From assembly GCA_013361335.1 (NCBI GenBank), contig JABFYH010000186.1, forward strand, positions 1 to 42,103: a DNA stretch of 42,103 nucleotides, in the 5' to 3' direction. Origin of the DNA: Gemmatimonadaceae bacterium. GTDB taxonomy: Bacteria > Gemmatimonadota > Gemmatimonadetes > Gemmatimonadales > Gemmatimonadaceae. The translations under genes and the position numbers were made by a program. Shown here in pieces: positions 7,808 to 16,504 of this stretch. The notes below the pieces were generated by a model, which was given only the letters and a program-made list of their open reading frames with translations, did no database searches and was not told the origin of the DNA. The number at the start of each line of letters is the position of its first letter. Positions within the stretch are counted from its first letter, which is position 1.

Positions 7808-8662
7808 TCAGAGCGCGAGCTTGGTGAGGTTCGTGAAGGCGACGCGGGCCGTCGTGAGCGGGTCGGTCGGGATGTCGTTCTCGACGTACGCGTGCTTCAG
7901 GCCGTGGCCGCGCGCCGTCCTGAGGATGGTGGCGAAGTCGATCGTGCCGGTGCCGACGTCGACGATCTTGCGCTCCGGCGGCGGGCTCGAGTCCTTGAGA
8001 TGCAGCAGCGGGAAGCGGCCCGGATACTTCGCCATCAGCGCGAGCGGATCGCTGCCGGCCTTCGTCACCCAGTAGACGTCCATCTCGAAGTCGACGAGCG
8101 ACGGGTCGGTGCGCGTGACGAGCGAGTCGAGGATGGTGCCGCCGCCGCTCGGCGCCGGACCGAACTCGAAGTCGTGGTTGTGATAGCCGAGGCGCATCCC
8201 CGCGGACTTCGCCATCTGGGCCATGTGGTTCATCCGGTCGGGAAGCCCCGCGAAGGTCGCGGGGGTGCGCTGCGACGGGTCGAGCCAGGGGATGACGGCC
8301 CATTCGTGGCCGATCTCGCGCGCGGCGTCGAGGGTCGCCTTCCACGCGTCGTCGGTCGCCGGCAGCGGGAGGTGCGCCGAGGGCGACCGGAGCCCATTTC
8401 GTCGGAGGACGTCACGCACCTGAGCCGGCGTGCGGTTGTAGTAGCCGGCGAACTCCACTTCCTTGTAGCCGATCTCGGCCACGCGAGCGAGGGTGCCGTC
8501 GAAGTCGCGCTCCATGATGGAGCGGAGGGTGTAGAGCTGGATGCCGAAGGGCATCGTGGACTGCGGCGCCGCGGCCGCACCGTTTGTCTTCGCGCACGCG
8601 AGCCCCGCCGCGCCGAGCGCGCCGAGGCCAAGGGTGCCGAGGAACTCGCGCCTGGTCTGCAT
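7808..8662 (-). CDS. Tat-exported sugar phosphate isomerase/epimerase-like TIM barrel
   Basis: The 284-residue protein opens with a canonical Tat motif (TRREFLG, residues 3-9), a hydrophobic stretch and Cys23, which may be a Tat-lipoprotein site although the lipobox is weak. The rest is an AP-endonuclease-2/xylose-isomerase-like barrel: MPFGIQLYTLR, EIGYKEVEFAGYY, GYHNHDFEF, DFEMDVYWV and HLKD mark strand ends that carry the metal ligands. It is the first gene of a five-gene operon. Exported members of this family are frequent in keto-glycoside and inositol pathways, where they act as epimerases, isomerases or lyases. Substrate unknown. Confidence 0.83.
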   Translation of the reverse strand: MQTRREFLGTLGLGALGAAGLACAKTNGAAAAPQSTMPFGIQLYTLRSIMERDFDGTLARVAEIGYKEVEFAGYYNRTPAQVRDVLRRNGLRSPSAHLPLPATDDAWKATLDAAREIGHEWAVIPWLDPSQRTPATFAGLPDRMNHMAQMAKSAGMRLGYHNHDFEFGPAPSGGGTILDSLVTRTDPSLVDFEMDVYWVTKAGSDPLALMAKYPGRFPLLHLKDSSPPPERKIVDVGTGTIDFATILRTARGHGLKHAYVENDIPTDPLTTARVAFTNLTKLAL

Positions 8663-8753
8663 GGGCAGAAGCTGTGCGGGCCGGGGCTGCGTCGCTAGTG
8701 GGGGCGGGGCTCGGGCGATCGGTCTTCGGCGTGCCAACCGACGGGATTTGCCG

Positions 8754-8759
8754 TATGTT
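8754..8759 (+). promoter_or_regulatory. Possible -10 element (TATGTT) for a leaderless aminotransferase mRNA
   Basis: TATGTT fits the TAnnnT pattern and ends 6 nt before the ATG of the aminotransferase gene. That spacing would put the transcription start at or next to the start codon. No Shine-Dalgarno-like purine run sits at the usual distance. The 103-bp divergent region (8663-8765) has no other strong signal that I can see. Confidence 0.3.
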
Positions 8760-8765
8760 AGAGAC

Positions 8766-10046
8766 ATGGCCACCTCCGCCCCGGCATCGCCGTCCCGACC
8801 CTCCGCGCTCGCGGGGTCGCTGATCGGCTCCGAAATCCTCAAGATCGCCGCCGACGTGCGGGCCCTCGTGGCCGGCGGGCGGGACATCTGCAATCTCACC
8901 GTCGGCGACTTCTCGCCGGCCGAGTTCCGCATCCCCGAGCGGCTCGAGCAGGGGATCGTCGAGGCGCTCCGGCGCGGCGAGACGAACTATCCGCCCAGCG
9001 ACGGGATCGTCCCCCTGCGCGAAGCCGTCCGGTCACTCTACGACCGGGAGCTCGGCTTCGCGCCGGAGGTCGGGTCGGTGATCGTGACGGCCGGCTCGCG
9101 TCCCGGCATCTACGCCACCTACTGCTCGCTGGTCGACGCCGGCGATCGCGTCGTCTACCCGACGCCGTCGTGGAACAACAACCACTACGTCCACCTCGTC
9201 TCCGGCGTGCACGTGCCGGTGCCGTGCGACGCGTCGTCGCGCTTCATGCCGACGCGCGGCGCGCTCGAGCGGGTGATCCGCGGCGCTCGGCTCCTGGCGC
9301 TCTGCTCGCCGCAGAATCCCACCGGCACCGCCTTCACCGAGGAGGCGCTGCGCGACATCTGCGAGCTCGTGCTGGAGGAGAACGAGCGTCGCGGCGACGG
9401 CGAACGGCCGCTGTACCTGATGTACGATCAGGTGTACTGGACGCTCACCTTCGGCGGTACGCGCCACGTGCACCCGATCGGGGTGTGTCCCGAGGTGGCG
9501 CCGTACACCGTCTACGTCGACGGAATCTCCAAGGCGTTGGCCGCGACCGGTGTGCGGGTCGGCTGGGTGGTCGCGCCCCCCGATCTCGCCGGCTCGATGA
9601 GCGGCTTCCTCGGCCACGTGGGCGCGTGGGCGCCGAAGGCCGAGCAGGGGGCAGTCGCGGCCTTCCTCAACGACGCCGCCGCGTTCCATGCGTACCGCGA
9701 CCAGATCGTCGGCGGGGTGCGCGAACGGCTCGACCTGCTCTTCGCCGGGCTGCAGTCGATGCGCGGAGCCGGGCTGCCGGTGGAGGCGATCGCGCCGGAG
9801 GGCGCCATCTACCTGAGCGTGCGGTTCGCGCTGGCCGGACGCGTCTCGCCCGACGGCACGGCGCTCGACAGCGACGAGGCGGTGCGTGCCTACCTGCTGC
9901 GCGCGGCTGGGGTGGCCGTCGTCCCCTTCCAGGCGTTCGGGGTACGGGGTGACACCGGCTGGTTCAGGCTCTCCGTCGGCGCGGTGTCGCGGGAGCAGAT
10001 CACCCGCACGCTGCCGAGGCTGCGCGAGGCCATCGCCGCGGTGTGA
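8766..10046 (+). CDS. PLP-dependent class I/II aminotransferase
   Basis: The 426-residue fold-type I enzyme shows N184 in SPQNPTGTAF (181-190), D221 in LYLMYDQVYW and K256 in DGISKALAATGVRVGW, which would form the Schiff base with PLP; R at the C-terminus (WFRLSVG) would bind the substrate carboxylate. ATG 8766 is the start that places the family N-terminus correctly (SLIGSEILKIAADV). It is divergent from the sugar operon and overlaps the kinase gene downstream. The family is broad (aspartate, aromatic or alanine-type) and the substrate cannot be called. The DUF969/DUF979 transporter genes further down the operon hint at amino-acid or peptide metabolism. Confidence 0.87.
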   Translation: MATSAPASPSRPSALAGSLIGSEILKIAADVRALVAGGRDICNLTVGDFSPAEFRIPERLEQGIVEALRRGETNYPPSDGIVPLREAVRSLYDRELGFAPEVGSVIVTAGSRPGIYATYCSLVDAGDRVVYPTPSWNNNHYVHLVSGVHVPVPCDASSRFMPTRGALERVIRGARLLALCSPQNPTGTAFTEEALRDICELVLEENERRGDGERPLYLMYDQVYWTLTFGGTRHVHPIGVCPEVAPYTVYVDGISKALAATGVRVGWVVAPPDLAGSMSGFLGHVGAWAPKAEQGAVAAFLNDAAAFHAYRDQIVGGVRERLDLLFAGLQSMRGAGLPVEAIAPEGAIYLSVRFALAGRVSPDGTALDSDEAVRAYLLRAAGVAVVPFQAFGVRGDTGWFRLSVGAVSREQITRTLPRLREAIAAV

Positions 10047-11965
10047 GCGCGGCGATGGCACCGGTCGGGAACGACGGGCCGCCGGCGCCACGATCGACGG
10101 CGTCGCCGTGGCGTTGGTCCCGCTGGTCGCTCACGCGCCGGTTGCCGATGCTCACGGCCGCGATCGTCGTCATCGTCATCGCGACGTCGCTCATTCTCAC
10201 CTACAACGCGCTCACGCGCGCACGGATAGAGTCGACGCACGATCAGCTCCGCCGGCAGGCGCGGCAGCTCGTGATCACGAGCGAGCAGAGCATCAAGGCG
10301 CGCACGATCCTCTACCGCCAGGTGGCGAACGACAGCGCGGTGCGCGCCGTCCTGCGCGCGGCCACCCGCGGCGCAGTGCCGCGCGGCGGGGATCCGGTTT
10401 CGATCATCGCCTCGGTCGCGCTGTTGCGACTGCGCACGACGCCCGACTCGTCGCTCCCGATCGAGCTGTGGACGACCGACGGGCGCCGGGTGCTCCGCGT
10501 CGGAAACGAGATCCGCGACGACTCGGTGGGCCGGCTGCGTCCGGAGATGCGCGCGCTGAACGGCAAGCCGGTGACGGAGATTCCGACGGGACGCGCCGGT
10601 CCCGACAGCCTCCAGTACGGCGCGTTCTACGTCTCGAGCGGGCGGGTGCTGTTCTGGACGATCGTGCCCATCGTGGACGGCAGGGAGCGCGTGGGCTACC
10701 TGGCGCAGCAGCGCGCCTTCGGGAGCACGGCGCAGAACCGCGCCATGGTGCGCGAGCTCCTGGGCAACGACGCCGCGCTCAACCTGCACAACGCGACCGA
10801 CCAGTTCTGGACCAACTATAGTGGCGAGCCGATTCCGCCGGTGACCGGCGTCGACACGGCAACGGGCAACTTCATCGGGCGGCGGACCGGCGTCGGCAAG
10901 GTCATCGTGAGCGAGGCGGCGGTGCCGGGAACGCCGTGGATCTTCTCCCTCGAGGCGCCGGTGGCCTCGGTGATCGCCGAGCCGCAGGCGACGCTGCGCC
11001 GACTGGCGGTGATCAACTTGCTCATCGCGCTGGCGGGGGTCGTTGCGGCCTGGCTCCTGAGCCGGCGCGTCACCGCGCCACTCGTCAGGCTGATCTCGGC
11101 GTCCGACGCCATCGCCCGCGGCGACTACGACACTCGCATGCCGCTGCGCGGCGACGGCGCGACCCAGAACGAAGTCTCGCGACTCGCCGCCACCTTCAAT
11201 CGGATGGCCGAGGAGATCGAGACGTCGCATCAGGAGCTGGAGCGGCAGCGCGACGCGGCCATGCAGGCGAATCGCGCGAAGGGCGACTTCCTCGCCGTGA
11301 TGAGCCACGAGCTGCGCACGCCGCTGAACGCCATCGGCGGGTACGCCGACATCCTGCAGCTCGGCATCTACGGCGAGGTGACGGCGAAGCAGAAGGAAGC
11401 GCTCGCGCGCATCATGCGCAGCCAGCAGATGCTGCTCTCGCTCATCAACGACGTGCTGAACTTCGCCAAGCTGGACGCAGGGCAGGTGCAGTATCGCATG
11501 GCGAACGTGCCGCTCGACGCGCTGCTCGCCCAGGTGGAGCAGCTCGTCGCCCCGCAGCTCGAGGCGAAGTCGCTGCGCTACCAGTTCGAGCGGTGCGACG
11601 CGGCGCTGGTCGTGCGGGCGGATCGCGAGAAGCTGACGCAGATCGTGCTCAACCTGCTCTCGAACGCCATCAAGTTCACCGCCCCGGAGGGCACGATTCG
11701 CCTCGCGTGCGACGTCGACGCGACCTGGGTGCGGGTCAACGTGCACGACACCGGGATCGGAATCCCGACGGACCGGCTGGAGTCGATCTTCGATCCGTTC
11801 GTGCAGGTGGACCGCAGCCTCAATCGCCCGCACGAAGGGGTGGGACTGGGCCTGTCGATCAGCCGCGACCTCGCGCAGGGGATGGGCGGCACGTTGACGG
11901 TGCGGAGCACGGTCGGTGAAGGATCGACCTTCACGCTGCGGCTGCGCCGCGGCGCGTCGGACTAG
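10043..11965 (+). CDS. Orphan membrane sensor histidine kinase (HAMP, HisKA, HATPase)
   Basis: The 640-residue protein has a membrane segment at about 36-53, a periplasmic sensor region of about 265 residues, a second membrane segment at about 321-340, a HAMP domain (341-395), and a HisKA domain with the phospho-accepting H422 in MSHELRTPLN. The ATP-binding domain shows NLLSNAIKF (N box), DTGIGIP (G1), FDPFVQVD (F box) and GVGLGLSIS (G2). The GTG start overlaps the aminotransferase stop (GTGTGA); an in-frame ATG at 10055 is the alternative. No response regulator gene is adjacent. The DUF969 gene starts 28 bp downstream, so the kinase appears to sit inside a metabolic operon. Confidence 0.85.
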   Translation: MSAAMAPVGNDGPPAPRSTASPWRWSRWSLTRRLPMLTAAIVVIVIATSLILTYNALTRARIESTHDQLRRQARQLVITSEQSIKARTILYRQVANDSAVRAVLRAATRGAVPRGGDPVSIIASVALLRLRTTPDSSLPIELWTTDGRRVLRVGNEIRDDSVGRLRPEMRALNGKPVTEIPTGRAGPDSLQYGAFYVSSGRVLFWTIVPIVDGRERVGYLAQQRAFGSTAQNRAMVRELLGNDAALNLHNATDQFWTNYSGEPIPPVTGVDTATGNFIGRRTGVGKVIVSEAAVPGTPWIFSLEAPVASVIAEPQATLRRLAVINLLIALAGVVAAWLLSRRVTAPLVRLISASDAIARGDYDTRMPLRGDGATQNEVSRLAATFNRMAEEIETSHQELERQRDAAMQANRAKGDFLAVMSHELRTPLNAIGGYADILQLGIYGEVTAKQKEALARIMRSQQMLLSLINDVLNFAKLDAGQVQYRMANVPLDALLAQVEQLVAPQLEAKSLRYQFERCDAALVVRADREKLTQIVLNLLSNAIKFTAPEGTIRLACDVDATWVRVNVHDTGIGIPTDRLESIFDPFVQVDRSLNRPHEGVGLGLSISRDLAQGMGGTLTVRSTVGEGSTFTLRLRRGASD

Positions 11966-11993
11966 CCAACGCGATGCGACCGTCCGGAGGTTC

Positions 11994-12707
11994 GTGCTCA
12001 CCCTGATCGGCATCCTCATCGTCGTTGCCGGGTTCGCGGCGCGGCTCAACCCGCTGCTCGTCGTGACCGTGGCCGGCCTGGCGACCGGGCTCGCGAGCGG
12101 ACTCGGACCGGTGCAGGTCGTCGCCGCCTTCGGGAAGGCGTTCACCGAGAGCCGCTACGTCGCCATCGTGTGGCTCGTGCTGCCGGTGATCGGGCTGCTC
12201 GAGCGGGCGGGGCTCAAGGAGCGGGCGCGCGCCGTGATCGCCGCCGTGCCCGCCGCGACGACGGGGCGCGTGCTGATGATCTACTTCGCCGTCCGGCAGA
12301 TCACCGCGGCGCTGGGGCTCATCTCGCTCGGCGGTCACGCGCAGATGGTGCGCCCGCTCGTCGCACCGATGGCGGAGGGAGCGGCGGAGAACCGGTTCGG
12401 CGCTCTGCGGGCGGCCACGCGCTTCCGGATCCGCGCGCATGCATCGGCCGTCGACAACGTCGCCGTGTTCTTCGGCGAGGACATCTTCATCGCCATCGGG
12501 TCCATCCTGCTCATCAAGGGATTTCTGGAGCAGAACGGCATCAACGTCGAGCCGGCGCGGCTCGCGCTGTGGGCAGTGCCGACCGCGGTCTCGGCGTGGC
12601 TCATCCACAATGTGCGGCTGCTGCTGCTCGACCGATCGCTGCGCCGCGAGGCCACCGCCAGCCCGGTCCCGATCGCGCCCGCGCAGCACGAGGAGCCGGC
12701 CGCGTGA
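11994..12707 (+). CDS. DUF969 membrane protein (probable transporter half)
   Basis: The 237-residue hydrophobic protein begins LTLIGILIVVAGFAARLNPLLVV, the usual DUF969 N-terminus, which favours the GTG at 11994. A GGAGG lies only 3 nt upstream, an unusually short spacing. An ATG at 11916 would overlap the kinase by 50 bp and add an unlikely Arg/Cys-rich leader. About six membrane segments are visible, with a conserved ASAVDNVAVFFGEDIFIAIG stretch. DUF969 is always seen with DUF979. Its stop overlaps the DUF979 start by 4 bp (GTGA). The pair resembles two halves of an ion-transporter-type permease; that reading is an inference. Confidence 0.82.
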   Translation: MLTLIGILIVVAGFAARLNPLLVVTVAGLATGLASGLGPVQVVAAFGKAFTESRYVAIVWLVLPVIGLLERAGLKERARAVIAAVPAATTGRVLMIYFAVRQITAALGLISLGGHAQMVRPLVAPMAEGAAENRFGALRAATRFRIRAHASAVDNVAVFFGEDIFIAIGSILLIKGFLEQNGINVEPARLALWAVPTAVSAWLIHNVRLLLLDRSLRREATASPVPIAPAQHEEPAA

Positions 12708-13660
12708 TCACACTGGAGCACGTGTACTGGCTGATGGGTGTCCTCGCCGCCGGGGTGGCGTGGGTGAACGCACGCGACGCGTCGAACCCGAAGCGATGGA
12801 ACAACGCGGCCTTCTGGGGACTCTACGCGGCGACCTTTCTCGCCGGCTCCTGGCTGCCGCACGCCGTCACCGGATGCCTGGTGATCGCGATGGTGGCGGT
12901 GGCGAGCATCGGCAAGCTGGGCCAGACGACGCGCGAGTCGCAGACGGCGGCGCAACGCGAGGCGAGCGCCGCCCGATGGGGGAATCGGCTGTTCCTGCCG
13001 GCGCTGACGATTCCCGCCGTGACCCTGCTCGGCACCTTCGTGCTGAAGACGGCGACCGTTGGCGGCGCGCCGATCGTGGACCCGAAGCAGGTGACGCAGA
13101 TCTCGCTCGCGCTCGGCGCGCTGGCCGGCCTCGCGGTGGCGATGGTGATGCTGCGCCCTCCGGCGGCTGCCCCGCTGCACGAAGCGCGACGTCTCTGGGA
13201 CGCCGTGGGGTGGGCCGCCGTGCTGCCGCAGATGCTGGCGGCGCTCGGAGCGCTCTTCGCCACGGCGGGGGTGGGCAAGGTAGTGTCGACGCTGGCCGAG
13301 CGGTGGCTGCCGCTGGGGACACCGCTGGCGGCGGTGGTGACGTACACGGTGGGGATGGCGCTGTTCACGATGATCATGGGCAATGCCTTCGCGGCGTTCC
13401 CGGTGATGACGGCGGGGATCGGACTCCCTCTCGTCATGACACGTTTCGGGGGCGACGTGACGGTGATGGCGGCGGTCGGAATGCTGTCCGGCTTCTGCGG
13501 GACGCTGATGACGCCGATGGCGGCGAACTACAACATCGTGCCGGCCGCGCTGCTCGAGCTCCCCGACGAGTACGCGGTGATCAAGGCGCAGATTCCGACG
13601 GCGCTGCTGCTGCTCGCGGCGAATACGGCGATCATGTACGCCTTCGTGTACCGACAATGA
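12704..13660 (+). CDS. DUF979 membrane protein (probable transporter half)
   Basis: The 318-residue protein has about eight to nine hydrophobic segments, beginning EHVYWLMGVLAAGVAWVNARD. It contains polar re-entrant-like segments MGNAFAAFPVMTAGIGLP and SGFCGTLMTPMAANYNIVPAALLEL, which look like substrate-site hairpins of ion-transporter-superfamily permeases. GTG start overlaps DUF969 by 4 bp; its own stop overlaps DUF2891 by 4 bp. In Firmicutes, DUF969/DUF979 pairs occur near peptidase genes such as pyroglutamyl peptidase, as far as I recall, which points to amino-acid or peptide-derived substrates. Substrate unknown. Confidence 0.82.
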   Translation: MITLEHVYWLMGVLAAGVAWVNARDASNPKRWNNAAFWGLYAATFLAGSWLPHAVTGCLVIAMVAVASIGKLGQTTRESQTAAQREASAARWGNRLFLPALTIPAVTLLGTFVLKTATVGGAPIVDPKQVTQISLALGALAGLAVAMVMLRPPAAAPLHEARRLWDAVGWAAVLPQMLAALGALFATAGVGKVVSTLAERWLPLGTPLAAVVTYTVGMALFTMIMGNAFAAFPVMTAGIGLPLVMTRFGGDVTVMAAVGMLSGFCGTLMTPMAANYNIVPAALLELPDEYAVIKAQIPTALLLLAANTAIMYAFVYRQ

Positions 13661-14676
13661 CTGAGCTCAGATCTCTCACCCCCGCCCTGGCGAGCAGCTT
13701 CGCGCGCGTCGTACTGGCGCACGTGGAGCGGGAGTTCCCGCACAAGCTCGATCACGTGCTGCTCGGCGCCGACGACATCCGCGGGCCCCGCGCGCTGCAT
13801 CCGATCTTCTACGGAAGCTTCGACTGGCATTCCTGCGTGCACGGCTACTGGCTGCTCGCCGCGCTGCTGCGGCGGCATCCCGAGCTGCCGCACACTCCGG
13901 AGACGCTCGCGCTGTTCGACCGCCAGATCCGGCCCAACCGGGTGACGGCCGAGGTCTCGTACCTGTCGGGTCCGATGCGCGCCGGCTTCGAGCGGCCGTA
14001 CGGGTGGGCGTGGGTGCTGATGTTGACGGCGGAGCTGGCGCGCAACCCGCTGCCGGATGCGGCGCGCTGGGCACGCGCACTGCAGCCGCTGGCCGACGTC
14101 TTCGTCGCGCGGCTGCACGAGTACCTCGGCAAGGCGACCTACCCGGTGCGCGTCGGCACGCACTTCAACACGGCGTTCGCGCTGGCGCTCGCGCTGGAGT
14201 ACGCCGACGTGCTGCGCGACGAATCGTTGAGCGGGCTGCTGCGGAGCAAGGCGCTCGCCTGGTACGAGCGCGACCGCGACTGCCAGGCATGGGAGCCCGG
14301 CGGGGACGACTTCCTGTCGTCGGCGCTGGTGGAGGCGGAGTGCATGCGGCGGGTGCTCGACCCATCGGCGTTCCAGTCGTGGCTCGACGGCTTTCTTCCG
14401 CGGCTCGCGCAGCGCGAGCCGCGCACCCTGTTCGAGCCGGTGACGGTGAGCGACCGCAGCGATGGGAAGATCGCGCACCTGGACGGGCTGAACCTCAGTC
14501 GGGCCTGGTGCTGGCGGTCACTGGCGCGCACCTGGCCGACGGACGATGCTCGGCGGCGGCTGGCGCTCGACACTGCGGAGACTCATCTCGCGGCGAGCCT
14601 GCCGTTCGTGTCGGGGGATTACATGGGTGAACACTGGCTGGCGACGTTCGCGCTGCTTGCGTTGACGGCCGCGTGA
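13657..14676 (+). CDS. DUF2891 family protein
   Basis: The 339-residue soluble protein has no signal peptide. Its features are ALHPIFYGSFDWHSCVHGYW (47-66), RPYGWAWVLML, YPVRVGTHFNTAFALALALEYA, WEPGGDDFLSSALVEAECM and SGDYMGEHWLATFALLAL. This rhythm of helices with W, H and D/E at their ends suggests an (alpha/alpha)n barrel like those of glycoside hydrolases and epimerases. The family has no established reaction. The ATG overlaps the DUF979 stop, so it is translationally coupled to the transporter pair and probably acts on the imported compound. It is the last gene of the operon. Confidence 0.82.
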   Translation: MTELRSLTPALASSFARVVLAHVEREFPHKLDHVLLGADDIRGPRALHPIFYGSFDWHSCVHGYWLLAALLRRHPELPHTPETLALFDRQIRPNRVTAEVSYLSGPMRAGFERPYGWAWVLMLTAELARNPLPDAARWARALQPLADVFVARLHEYLGKATYPVRVGTHFNTAFALALALEYADVLRDESLSGLLRSKALAWYERDRDCQAWEPGGDDFLSSALVEAECMRRVLDPSAFQSWLDGFLPRLAQREPRTLFEPVTVSDRSDGKIAHLDGLNLSRAWCWRSLARTWPTDDARRRLALDTAETHLAASLPFVSGDYMGEHWLATFALLALTAA

Positions 14677-14680
14677 GTCT

Positions 14681-14697
14681 CGGTTGTCAGCCAACCG
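14681..14697. terminator. Short hairpin between convergent genes
   Basis: CGGTTG (14681-14686) pairs with CAACCG (14692-14697) across a 5-nt loop, in the 31-bp space between the stops of the DUF2891 gene and the serine hydrolase gene. It could terminate both. No T tract follows on either strand, so it is only a weak candidate. Confidence 0.3.
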
Positions 14698-14707
14698 TCG
14701 CCACCCG

Positions 14708-16387
14708 TCACTCGCGCCGGAAGCGCACGTCGCGGATTCGTCCCGCCCAGATCCCGAAGCCGCTCACTTTCCCGCGCGCGTCGCGGGAGAAGATCACCGT
14801 GCCCGCCTGACTCGTGAAAGCCTCGGCGAAGGCCGGCGTCAGCAGAGTCTCCTCGCCGAGCCGGCTGCGCATCACCAGCGCACCGTCGCGCGCGGTGATG
14901 GTGAACCGGGTATCGAGCTCGTCGCTCCAGTAGCTCCCCACGTACGACGCGAGCTGCGCGGCGGAGGGTGACACGGCGGCGACCGGCTCGAAGCGCGTCG
15001 TGTCGCCGTCGCTCACCAGCAGCACGTCGCGGACTCGGCCGCCGTCGCGCCGGAAGATCATCTCCTGGCCCAACGCGCGGAACCGGTCGGGCGCGAGACG
15101 CGTGGGCGTGCTGGCGACCGGCAGCTCCGTGACCAGCTTCCCGTCGTGCACGACGGTGCGGATCAGGTTCTGCGATCCGCGCGTACGGAACAGGCCGACG
15201 TACGGCGCGAGCTCGCTGTCGGTCATGGTGCCCACCGCCGCCGCGACGGGCGATGCGGCCGGTCGCGGCATGATCACGTCCATCGCCTGATTGCCGAGCG
15301 ACGTCGGGTTCGCGCTGGCGAGGTTGCACAGCACGGCGACGGACATGCCGCGCTCCGGGTAGCGGGCGAGCCAGGTGCGATAGCCCGCGGTCGCGCCCCC
15401 GTGGCTGACTTCGCGAATGCCGTCGCGCGTGGCGATGCTCAGACCGAGGGCGTAGCCGCTCTTGCGGCCGTTGTTGAAGATCATCGGCGTCTCGAGCGTC
15501 TGCACGAGCGTGGGACCCCCGAGGGCGGCCGGTGGCGCATCGAGGAAGGCGTTCCACTTGAGCAGGTCGCCCACCGTCGTGAGCAGACCGCCGTTGCCGA
15601 TCACGTTGGTGAACGGCATGTCCAGGTGAAAGCCGGCCGCGGCGGTGCCGGAGTAGGCCGTTGCGCGATTCCTGACGACGGTGGTGAAATCGGCGCGCCA
15701 CCGGGTGTTCGTCATGCCGAGCGGCTTGAACATCCGCTCCTCGGTGAACGTCGCGAAGGGCTGGCCGCTCACGCGCTGGACGATGATCGCGGCGAGGGTG
15801 TAGCCGGTGTTGCTGTAGAGATATTCGGCGCCCGGGTCGAAGTTGAGCGCCTTCTGGTGCGACACGAGATCGAGGATCGTGGCGAAGCTGTGCACCTGCG
15901 AGCCGGGTGGCGAGCCTCTGAGCCCGAGCAGACCCCACTGATCGCGCAGGCCACTCGTGTGGGTGAGCAGGTTGCGGATGGTGATCTTCTTCCCGAAGTC
16001 CGGCACCTCGGGGAGATATTTCCGGACGTCGTCGTCCAGCGAGAGCTTGCCGTCCTGCACGAGCAGCATCATCGCGGTGGCGGTGAACTGCTTGGCGACG
16101 GAGCCGCTCTCGAAGATCGTCTCCGCGGTGTTCGGCACGCCGTACTCGAGGTTGGCCATGCCGTACGCTCGCGTGAGCACGGGGCGTCCCTGCTCGCTCA
16201 ATCCGATGGCGCACCCGGGCGCGTCGGGGCCGCCGAGCGCGGCGAAGGCGCGGTCGATTCGAGCGACCGCGGAGTCGGGGAGGCCGGTGAGACCAGCCTG
16301 CTGGGCGTGCGACGCGGGCCACGGAGCGAGCGCGAGCGTGATGACCGCCAGCGTGGCGTGAGCGCGGAGCGGGAGATGCAGTGTCAC
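14708..16387 (-). CDS. Exported serine hydrolase, class C beta-lactamase / penicillin-binding-protein fold
   Basis: The 559-residue protein begins at GTG 16387 with a Sec signal peptide (ATLAVITLALAPWPASHA, cleavage about 28). The catalytic domain shows S96-V-A-K99 (SxxK nucleophile), Y191-S192-N193 (YxN) and HGG in EVSHGGATAGYR in place of KTG. This is the esterase/D-aminopeptidase-like set typical of class C serine hydrolases. A C-terminal part of about 190 residues (from SELAPYVGLF) is built of repeated beta-rich segments resembling lipocalin-like modules found in this family. It probably acts in the periplasm on peptides or esters; beta-lactam resistance should not be assumed. Convergent with DUF2891. 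Confidence 0.84.
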   Translation of the reverse strand: MTLHLPLRAHATLAVITLALAPWPASHAQQAGLTGLPDSAVARIDRAFAALGGPDAPGCAIGLSEQGRPVLTRAYGMANLEYGVPNTAETIFESGSVAKQFTATAMMLLVQDGKLSLDDDVRKYLPEVPDFGKKITIRNLLTHTSGLRDQWGLLGLRGSPPGSQVHSFATILDLVSHQKALNFDPGAEYLYSNTGYTLAAIIVQRVSGQPFATFTEERMFKPLGMTNTRWRADFTTVVRNRATAYSGTAAAGFHLDMPFTNVIGNGGLLTTVGDLLKWNAFLDAPPAALGGPTLVQTLETPMIFNNGRKSGYALGLSIATRDGIREVSHGGATAGYRTWLARYPERGMSVAVLCNLASANPTSLGNQAMDVIMPRPAASPVAAAVGTMTDSELAPYVGLFRTRGSQNLIRTVVHDGKLVTELPVASTPTRLAPDRFRALGQEMIFRRDGGRVRDVLLVSDGDTTRFEPVAAVSPSAAQLASYVGSYWSDELDTRFTITARDGALVMRSRLGEETLLTPAFAEAFTSQAGTVIFSRDARGKVSGFGIWAGRIRDVRFRRE

Positions 16388-16504
16388 GGGTCCTCCGGAG
16401 GGTTCGCGGAACGAATCGGCCGCCTGCCGCACTCGGTCCTCGACCAGCAAGATGGCGCGCGATACCGGCGCCGGCCACGTCCCACTCCGAGCACCCAGCC
16501 TGTC

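Noticed and set aside
6260-8698. An 812-codon plus-strand frame opposite the GMC and TIM-barrel genes
   Set aside because: No start region, motif or signal; low-complexity Val/Arg/Glu/Asp composition typical of antisense shadow. The minus strand holds clear enzyme motifs throughout.
14708-16387. Antibiotic-resistance beta-lactamase
   Set aside because: The SxxK, YSN and HGG set and the lipocalin-like C-terminus fit esterase or peptidase members of the class C superfamily better than a dedicated lactamase.
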